Assembly (NCBI GenBank): GCA_949372655.1 | Contig: CASIAI010000008.1 | Coordinates: forward strand, 1-64,000 | DNA from: Candidatus Poseidoniaceae archaeon | Lineage (GTDB): Archaea; Thermoplasmatota; Poseidoniia; Poseidoniales; Poseidoniaceae | DNA: 64,000 nt | Reading direction: 5' to 3' | Made by a program: the position numbers and the translations under genes | Part shown: one piece after another, positions 27,382 to 34,452 of the stretch | Position numbering within the stretch: position 1 is the first letter of the stretch | Layout: the number at the start of each line of letters is the position of its first letter | Notes under the pieces: generated by a model | What the model was told of the DNA's origin: nothing | Database searches by the model: none | The model's input: the letters and a program-made list of their open reading frames with translations, nothing else

Positions 27382-30300
27382 ATGACATCCAGATGGTCAA
27401 GCGTTTTTATCGCTGGACTATTCTTGTTTGTAGCCGCCCTGCCATTCGTTTCGGCTGATTCTGATGGCGATGGAGTTACTGATTCCTCTGATGATTGTAA
27501 ATGGTCTTATGGAACGTCAACAATAGACAGAATGGGTTGCCCAGATAGAGATAATGACGGAACTTCTGACTTTAATGATGGGTGGGCAGCAAATGTTCCT
27601 AACTTTCAAAATCAATATACAATCACTTCAAATCAAGATTATAATGATGTAGACTTCTCTTCTGATAGTATTAATATTGTTACTGGTGATGAAGATGGGT
27701 GGGTTAGAATTTGGAATGCTACTTCTTTTGTTAATCTAAAGTCAGTACAAGCTATTTCGGGTGGAGAAGTCACTTCTGTATCTTATTCTTCAGACGGAAA
27801 CTATGTTGCTGCAGGGCTGGATGATGATACAATTAACATCTATTATTCCTCTAACATCTCTTCTGTACATGGCTCGATAAGTGTCGATGTTGGCGGTGGA
27901 GATTTTGTTAATGATGTTGAATTCTCACCCGATAGTAGCCTTGTTGCGGTTTCTATTACAAATTCTGGAAATGGAGGAACAAATGGACAAGTGATTTTGA
28001 TCAAAGTATCTGATGGCTTACAACTTGGAAATGGAATTAATCCTAACGGAGAAGATAGATTCTATGCATCTGCATTCTCCCCCGATGGCACACATATTGT
28101 CGTGGCTGGAAACGGTGACTTCTATGTAGTCAATGTTTCATCAAGAGCAACAGTATTCACCGAAACTAGCCCCCCAGGAGGAATTAATGATATCGATTGG
28201 TCTCCGGATGGGAACTATATCTCCATGTGCGGGGCATGGGAAGGAAATGGAGCAAGTTTCGATATGTATGAGTTCTCTTCATCAGGATTGAGTCGTATAT
28301 GGGAAAAGAGCACTACTTCTTCATGTTTAGAAGCCGACTTCTCTGGAGACAGTAGACAAGTCGCAAATGGCCATTCATATTATCAAGGAGATGGTGGTTC
28401 AGTCAAATTATTTTATACGGATACTGGAGTTCAAGTTGATTTCTTTGGAGCTCCTGCCCCAAATGGGTGTGGGGGCAATAACTGCGGACAAGTTAACGGA
28501 TTAAGTTGGAGTTCTGATGGCATGAAATTAGTAACAACTTATGGAAGAAATGATGAAGGGATTCATTTCTGGTTTGCTGATATTGATGAAGATAATGACG
28601 GATATAATACTACAAACCAAGGTGATGGCGTTGTTGACGCATTCCCAACTGAAGGAACTCAATGGAATGATAGCGACGGTGATGGATATGGCGACAACCC
28701 TGCTCCTGCATTCCAACCCGATGAATGCATAAGTGATTTTGGAACTTCTACAGCAGATCGCTTCGGTTGTCTTGATGGCGATGGCGATGGATGGTCTGAT
28801 GCAGGTGATTGGGCACCTACTGATTCGGAGCAATGGGTCGATACTGACAGTGATGGTTATGGAGATAATTACCTTTATGAAGAAGATGAGAATTTCTTCC
28901 ACCTGAATCAAAGAGGCGATAAATATCCTACCAATCCAACTCAATGGCATGATACTGATGGCGATGGCTATGGGGATAACTTTGCAAATTCTTCATGGGT
29001 ACAAATAAGACCGTCCTCATGGCCTGGAAATTTAATCCCTACTGCAACCGAAGTGGATGCTTTTCCATTAGACCGAACTCAGTGGATGGATAGTGACGGT
29101 GACTGGTACGGAGATAATCCACAAAGTGATGTAGGAGATGGCTGTGTAATGACTTTTGGCGATTCCAAGTATGACCGATTCGGATGTATAGATACCGATG
29201 GTGATGGATGGTCGGACCCAACTGGAAACTGGGGCGCTATTGATTCTGGAGGCTACTGTCAGGCTGATGGCCTACCATTAGACCCAACACAGTGGTGTGA
29301 TAATGACCAAGACGGCTACGGTGAGAATCTAACTGGGAATAATCCTGATGAATGCCCCAATCAATTTGGCACATCGTCTATCGATAAACTGGGCTGCCCT
29401 GATACAGATGGAGATGGGTACTCAGACCAAGGTGACCCATTTCCTAATGATAGCACTCAGTGGGCTAATAGTGATGGAGATTCATTAGACTGTGGAGGAG
29501 ATAATCAAACCGGAAATAATCCAGATGTATTTCCCGATGACCCCACCCAATGTAGAGATACTGATGACGATGGATATGGCGATAATTCAGCAGGAAATAA
29601 CGGTGATGCATTTAGATTTGAACCAACTCAATGGAGTGATAGCGATGGCGATGGTTATGGTGATAATAACCAATCTGATGCAGTAAATGGGGACATTTGT
29701 CCGCTTCGTGCCGGCTCTTCGCCTAATCCTGCCACTAGAGGTTGCCCTGATACTGATGGCGATGGATTTGTCGACCCAGATGATGCTTTTCCAGAAAACC
29801 CACTACAATGGTCAGACCAAGATGGTGATGGTTATGGCGATGAAGTCGGCCGCCCTGGAGGAGATGATTGTCTAACTGAATATGGGAAGTCGTTGGAGAT
29901 GAATAGATTTGGTTGCCCCGACTTTGATGGTGATGGTTGGGCAGACGTAGACGATGTATTCCCTAATGATGAAAATCAGTGGACTGACACTGATAATGAT
30001 GGGTATGGCGATAATTATTACTGGACTAATTTAACAATAATAGATGAACAAGACTCAAATCGTGAAATCATTCTTAGAGAGCAATTTGGAGATGCATTCC
30101 CTGAAGAAAGCGAACAATGGAATGATACTGATGGTGATGGTTTTGGTGATAATGCTAGTAGTTATTTCAATCCGGATATGTTTCCATTAGAGCCGTCTCA
30201 ATGGAATGACGGTGATAGTGATGGTTTTGGTGATAACTTTACCTTGGGCGCCTACCAACCAGATGATTGTCCAGATGTTGCTGGTACATCTAGAAAAACG

Positions 30301-30822
30301 GCTACTAATGGCCAGTGGGGCTGTATCGATTCTGATGGAGATGGCGCGTCAGACTTAGTAGACCCTTGCCCTTGGGACCCTGAAGTCTCTATTGGTAAAG
30401 CAGGTTCAGTTGTATGTAATATCAACACTAATCCAAACCCACAAGACCCTTCTAGCGATTCTAGTGAATCGGGTTCTGATTCAAGTAGTCAAACTCTAAT
30501 CATTATGTCTGCTGTAATTGTGTTTTTATTATCGATAATTATTGTTGCTCAATTCGCTAAGGCTGCTGGTAAGAAAAAGCTCGTTAAGTCTAGAGCAGAA
30601 GAAAAAATGATGGATATGGCTTTTTCTGAAGAAGAAGACCGTAGACTGGCTTGGATTGATCATTATGTTGCTAGTGGTCAGTTAGAGGATGCAAAGGCTC
30701 TCGGTTGGGTTGAACCAATTACCACTGAAACGCCCCAATGGAAGCAATTTGAATTACAGCAAAAAGCCGAACAAGATGCTGCTATACCGGATATGATTAA
30801 CCTTGATAACTTAGGGCTCTAA
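27382..30822 (+). CDS. Giant secreted surface protein: beta-propeller, DxDxDG repeats, C-terminal membrane anchor
   Basis: 1146 residues from the ATG at 27382; a TTG at 27364 is in frame upstream but the ATG starts directly at a signal peptide (residues 1-24). Residues about 85-400 carry WD40/PQQ-like blades (for example YSSDGNYVAAGLDDDTINIY). Residues 403-1000 hold many Ca-binding repeats, most ending DTDGDGYGDN or similar, with conserved single Cys pairs, resembling thrombospondin type 3 repeats. A Ser-rich linker leads to a membrane span near 1038-1060 and a charged cytoplasmic tail of about 85 residues. The layout places the bulk outside the cell. It lies divergent from the NTPase gene, which might regulate it. 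Confidence 0.9.
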   Translation: MTSRWSSVFIAGLFLFVAALPFVSADSDGDGVTDSSDDCKWSYGTSTIDRMGCPDRDNDGTSDFNDGWAANVPNFQNQYTITSNQDYNDVDFSSDSINIVTGDEDGWVRIWNATSFVNLKSVQAISGGEVTSVSYSSDGNYVAAGLDDDTINIYYSSNISSVHGSISVDVGGGDFVNDVEFSPDSSLVAVSITNSGNGGTNGQVILIKVSDGLQLGNGINPNGEDRFYASAFSPDGTHIVVAGNGDFYVVNVSSRATVFTETSPPGGINDIDWSPDGNYISMCGAWEGNGASFDMYEFSSSGLSRIWEKSTTSSCLEADFSGDSRQVANGHSYYQGDGGSVKLFYTDTGVQVDFFGAPAPNGCGGNNCGQVNGLSWSSDGMKLVTTYGRNDEGIHFWFADIDEDNDGYNTTNQGDGVVDAFPTEGTQWNDSDGDGYGDNPAPAFQPDECISDFGTSTADRFGCLDGDGDGWSDAGDWAPTDSEQWVDTDSDGYGDNYLYEEDENFFHLNQRGDKYPTNPTQWHDTDGDGYGDNFANSSWVQIRPSSWPGNLIPTATEVDAFPLDRTQWMDSDGDWYGDNPQSDVGDGCVMTFGDSKYDRFGCIDTDGDGWSDPTGNWGAIDSGGYCQADGLPLDPTQWCDNDQDGYGENLTGNNPDECPNQFGTSSIDKLGCPDTDGDGYSDQGDPFPNDSTQWANSDGDSLDCGGDNQTGNNPDVFPDDPTQCRDTDDDGYGDNSAGNNGDAFRFEPTQWSDSDGDGYGDNNQSDAVNGDICPLRAGSSPNPATRGCPDTDGDGFVDPDDAFPENPLQWSDQDGDGYGDEVGRPGGDDCLTEYGKSLEMNRFGCPDFDGDGWADVDDVFPNDENQWTDTDNDGYGDNYYWTNLTIIDEQDSNREIILREQFGDAFPEESEQWNDTDGDGFGDNASSYFNPDMFPLEPSQWNDGDSDGFGDNFTLGAYQPDDCPDVAGTSRKTATNGQWGCIDSDGDGASDLVDPCPWDPEVSIGKAGSVVCNINTNPNPQDPSSDSSESGSDSSSQTLIIMSAVIVFLLSIIIVAQFAKAAGKKKLVKSRAEEKMMDMAFSEEEDRRLAWIDHYVASGQLEDAKALGWVEPITTETPQWKQFELQQKAEQDAAIPDMINLDNLGL

Positions 30823-30906
30823 TCATAGACAAGTAATGATTTATGGCTAATTATACACATTAATTGCACCGCTGCCCTTTCAAGTAATGACATTATCTCA
30901 AGTTAT

Positions 30907-33486
30907 ATGGGGGAGTCTTCTAGGTTTCTAATTGGCCTAGTTTGTGGCCTCTTTATTCTCTCTGTAATTCCACAATCTTCCGCTCAAGAAGAAATTAATT
31001 TAGAAGATTTAAAACTTGAATTTGATAATCAATTTGAGAATTGGTATGAAGTCGGTGAAGTTTTAGACATTCATCCAATCTTGACAAATTTAGGAGATCA
31101 AGTTTCTATCTCTAATGACCCTTCATGTGGCACCTATTTTATAATCAAAGACACTGAGTCGAATATTATTTACGATAACTCGCAAAATTGCCGTGACCAA
31201 GTCCAGCAATTAACACTTCAATCAATGGAAATTTATAATTTTGAAAACTGGCAGTGGGACTTTACTAATTCAGCTGGAAACAGTGTCCCTTCTGGAACTT
31301 ATACTGTTGACCTAATCCATAGCAAGACCAATATTAAAGCCACTAAGGAAATCTATTTTCAGAAGAATATAACATTTGATTCAAATCTTGAATTAAATTT
31401 AGAAATAGAGTCTTTTGGGAGCGCTAGCGACAGAGATGGACATCACTTAGTGAGTATAACTTTGGCTAACCCCACCAATACTGAGATAATTCTGCCTTAT
31501 CAGGAATCATGTAGGTTGATTTATTCATTCAATGGCGAAGAGAAAATGCTCGATTCATGTTATGGTGGGAATTTGAAATTACATAACTTTGAATACTCTT
31601 ACCTCGATGGTGTTTTTATTGAAAGAGGCGCGTTAATCGAAGGTGATAATTTACTCACGATTACTACACCTGGTGGTGATTTACAACAACAATTAGTCAT
31701 TGAAAATAATAATCCGATCACTTCCGATTTTAATCAATTAGATGAACAAATAAAATTCACTACTAGCAAAAATATTGGATTAGAAACAGACCACATTTCA
31801 TTCCTATCATATTCTCTAGAATTAACAAATATAGGTGAACAATCTATACAGCTCACCTTCCCAAATACATGTAAATTCCAAATGTACATCATAAGTGACC
31901 TCTCTGAAAAAATATATGACACTTCTGAACAACAATCGTGTCAAGAGTTTCAAACATCTCACACTATTGAAACTGGAGAAGTACTGACTTTCGACCTACC
32001 TGAATGGTATCTTGAAGATCAAAATAATTGTTATATTAATTCTGGGAGTTATACCATTGTTCTAGAAATTTTACAGTATTCGATGACGAGCGTAGAACGG
32101 TTTGACTACTCTGAAGCCTACCGAAATCCTGGATGTACTGAAGAAATAATCGGATTTGAAAGCGAATATGAGATTGTTGATAATGAAGTTCTCTCATCTA
32201 TTAAAATATCCCCTTCACGGACAATAGTCAAGATAAATGAACCTTGTATGATCTCTGTGTACTTAACTCCTGTTGATGAAGGGATAGAGTTTGAAGATAC
32301 ATCTTTTGGAGATTGTGATTATAATTCTGGAAATTATTTCAGCATGCCACTATCAGATAATAATGAAGTTGGCATTCTAGAATTTGAATCAAGCATTATG
32401 ATTCCGCAGATTATGGGCATGGAATCTATCGAATTACTCCTGTCAGCGGAACATACCCTTGGAGGTGAGGAGACTCTAAATCATACCTTTACCTATGATT
32501 ATGGTTATGTAAACGAGGTGTTTAAGCCTGTAAAATGGCAATTAGAAGGCTTATGGACAAATATTGGTACCGGGCAAAATGACTGTTGGATGATTTCTAA
32601 TAGTGAAGATTCTTTCTTGATGGTAAAGTCTGATGAGTTATCTTCATGGAGTCCGAAAAATAATTGGAAAGGGGACTATCTTGTTTCTGAAACCTCAGCC
32701 CTCAATGGAGTTTGTCAATCACAATTTGAATTGAAGGGCATCGAGGTTTATTCGGTATATAGCGAAGAAAAAGTAATAATTGAAGAACAAGCAGTAGTTT
32801 CAGAAAATGGCTTAGTAACCGATCAAAAAACTACTCCTGAAGAAGTTGTTCAAGTGGCTATCGTAGTTGTCTCTACGACTTCTATGTTTGCTATTCTGGG
32901 CCTCTTTGTAATCAATACTGAATCTATGAGAATTCCAACTACTACTGCTGGACTTTGGCTATTAGGGCTACTTGGTAAGACTCAAGAAACTACAGATGGA
33001 AGATTCCAAAGAGGTCGTCTAATGGGGTATCTAACCGCTAATCCTGGTTGTCACTTTAGAGCCTTAATGGCCGCTTTAGGTATGAGTAATGGTCAAATTA
33101 CCCATCATTTACGATTATTAGAGCAACAAGAACTGATATGGCGCCTAAGAGATGGGCGATTAGTTAGATACTATCCTTTGAATAATTCGCTATATCCTGG
33201 AATGAATCCTGATCAACTTCCAATCCCGCCACTTTCTCCTGATCCAAATAGCCTCCAAGGTAAAATCTTGAGCCTACTTGATGATGAGCATCAGTATGGA
33301 AAATTCCCTACTCAAGCGGAACTTGCTGTGAAATTAGAAAAGAGTCAGCAATTGATTTCTCATCACCTTCGTACATTACAGAAGTTTGGACTAGTTGAAA
33401 AGCGAAAGATGGGAATAAAAAATCGATATAAATTAACTAAAGAAGCATTATTCCTTCTCGAAACTGATATTGACTTCAAAGAATAA
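30907..33486 (+). CDS. Membrane-tethered one-component regulator: BsuPI-like ectodomains, TM, two winged helices
   Basis: 859-residue protein. Residues 1-26 are a signal peptide. The ectodomain holds at least three similar beta-domains with paired Cys (around 28-125, 145-240 and 280-390). The first resembles BsuPI: YDNSQNCRDQ, then a Trp-x-x-x segment and VPSGTYTVDLIH. A further Cys-rich stretch follows. One membrane span lies near 650-670. The cytoplasmic part has two winged helices, at about 697-760 (ALMAALGMSNGQITHHLRLLE) and 782-855 (KLEKSQQLISHHLRTLQKFGLV), both ArsR/MarR-like with recognition helices of matching pattern. The sequence shows a sensor outside joined directly to DNA-binding domains inside. 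The ligand and targets are unknown. The 3' end overlaps the kinase gene by 11 bases. Confidence 0.8.
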   Translation: MGESSRFLIGLVCGLFILSVIPQSSAQEEINLEDLKLEFDNQFENWYEVGEVLDIHPILTNLGDQVSISNDPSCGTYFIIKDTESNIIYDNSQNCRDQVQQLTLQSMEIYNFENWQWDFTNSAGNSVPSGTYTVDLIHSKTNIKATKEIYFQKNITFDSNLELNLEIESFGSASDRDGHHLVSITLANPTNTEIILPYQESCRLIYSFNGEEKMLDSCYGGNLKLHNFEYSYLDGVFIERGALIEGDNLLTITTPGGDLQQQLVIENNNPITSDFNQLDEQIKFTTSKNIGLETDHISFLSYSLELTNIGEQSIQLTFPNTCKFQMYIISDLSEKIYDTSEQQSCQEFQTSHTIETGEVLTFDLPEWYLEDQNNCYINSGSYTIVLEILQYSMTSVERFDYSEAYRNPGCTEEIIGFESEYEIVDNEVLSSIKISPSRTIVKINEPCMISVYLTPVDEGIEFEDTSFGDCDYNSGNYFSMPLSDNNEVGILEFESSIMIPQIMGMESIELLLSAEHTLGGEETLNHTFTYDYGYVNEVFKPVKWQLEGLWTNIGTGQNDCWMISNSEDSFLMVKSDELSSWSPKNNWKGDYLVSETSALNGVCQSQFELKGIEVYSVYSEEKVIIEEQAVVSENGLVTDQKTTPEEVVQVAIVVVSTTSMFAILGLFVINTESMRIPTTTAGLWLLGLLGKTQETTDGRFQRGRLMGYLTANPGCHFRALMAALGMSNGQITHHLRLLEQQELIWRLRDGRLVRYYPLNNSLYPGMNPDQLPIPPLSPDPNSLQGKILSLLDDEHQYGKFPTQAELAVKLEKSQQLISHHLRTLQKFGLVEKRKMGIKNRYKLTKEALFLLETDIDFKE

Positions 33487-34360
33487 TCTCTTCTCTGTGT
33501 AGCCCTGTCTTATCGGTTTGCCAGTCAATGTTGACCCAATCTTTAGATTGTAAGTCTTGTATTATATCCTCTCTATTACAAGTCTCAGATAATAAAACAC
33601 CTACTACTCCACCACCACCGGCTCCCATTGCTTTCCATGCTACTATGTCACCTGTAGAAGTGTAAGGTTGCAGTTTTTTCCGGAAAGGGTCGTGTAATTC
33701 TAATCCAAGAGCATCAACACTTCGCATAACGAGTTTTAATGAGTTGATGACTCCATTTTTTGATTCATTAGCGACCGCTTTAGCCATAGATAATCCCGAC
33801 TCTCTGATATTATCCAATGCTTGATTTATCTCTTCATCTCCGTAATGGAATTTTTCCCAAATCGATTTATGTAAATCTCCAGAGACATGTGTCATCCGAC
33901 TATTGAAAAGTAGCAATCTATCTTCAAGCCATGAAATAAACTGAGTTGAAGGATTCAAAGGTTTGTGCTCAACCCTTTCGCCTTTGAATGACAAATGACT
34001 AATTCCCCCTACAGCACTGGCCCATTGGTCTTGTCTGCCACCTTTATTTCCTAACAGAAGTTCAAATTGATAGGCTAATTCTGCAATTTCTTCAGACTCA
34101 TAATCAGAACCTAAAATAGCTCCTATTAGGCTTACATTCATACAACCTGAAGTACCTAGGCCAGAACCAGTTGGCATATCTGTAGAATATGAAAGTGAGA
34201 TTTTTCTTTCATCATCTATCTCCATGATACAATTAGTATACTGATTGATTGCAATATTCACTACTTCTCCGGATTTAGTATTACAATAATTAGGAACATC
34301 AGTCCAACCTCCTGCTAAATCAATTCTAGCGGGAGCTCGTACAGAGATTCTCTTAGCCAT
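33476..34360 (-). CDS. GHMP-family sugar kinase (HddA / fucokinase-like)
   Basis: 294-residue kinase. The N-terminal substrate block RAPARIDLAGGWTDVP is typical of heptose 7-phosphate kinase HddA and the kinase half of fucokinases. The ATP-binding loop is PTGSGLGTSG at about residues 64-73. Later GNKGGRQDQWASAVGG and MGAGGGGVVGVL complete the GHMP fold. It would phosphorylate a sugar or sugar phosphate at C1, feeding nucleotide-sugar synthesis. Nucleotidyltransferase genes at 44.2 and 49.3 kb could act next, which is inference. It is divergent from leucyl-tRNA synthetase across 92 bases containing an inverted repeat, and convergent with the membrane regulator. Confidence 0.85.
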   Translation of the reverse strand: MAKRISVRAPARIDLAGGWTDVPNYCNTKSGEVVNIAINQYTNCIMEIDDERKISLSYSTDMPTGSGLGTSGCMNVSLIGAILGSDYESEEIAELAYQFELLLGNKGGRQDQWASAVGGISHLSFKGERVEHKPLNPSTQFISWLEDRLLLFNSRMTHVSGDLHKSIWEKFHYGDEEINQALDNIRESGLSMAKAVANESKNGVINSLKLVMRSVDALGLELHDPFRKKLQPYTSTGDIVAWKAMGAGGGGVVGVLLSETCNREDIIQDLQSKDWVNIDWQTDKTGLHREEIIL

Positions 34361-34377
34361 GTACTATGTGAATGATT

Positions 34378-34411
34378 ACCCCCTCATCAAGAGTGTCATT
34401 GAAAGGGGGGT
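34378..34411. repeat. Imperfect inverted repeat in divergent promoter region
   Basis: ACCCCCT and AGGGGGGT face each other across about 19 bases, between the divergent starts of the sugar kinase and leucyl-tRNA synthetase genes. The G-run and C-run make this an unusual feature in AT-rich DNA. It could be an operator or an RNA hairpin at the 5' end of one transcript. Chance is possible. Confidence 0.3.
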
Positions 34412-34452
34412 GATTCGTGGAGGTATTATCTCCGAGATAGGCGCTGGTAACT

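Noticed and set aside
28528-30250. Regular short repeats that could suggest a CRISPR or tandem DNA array
   Set aside because: They follow codon periodicity and encode the DxDxDG protein repeats; spacing and sequence vary and there is no spacer structure.
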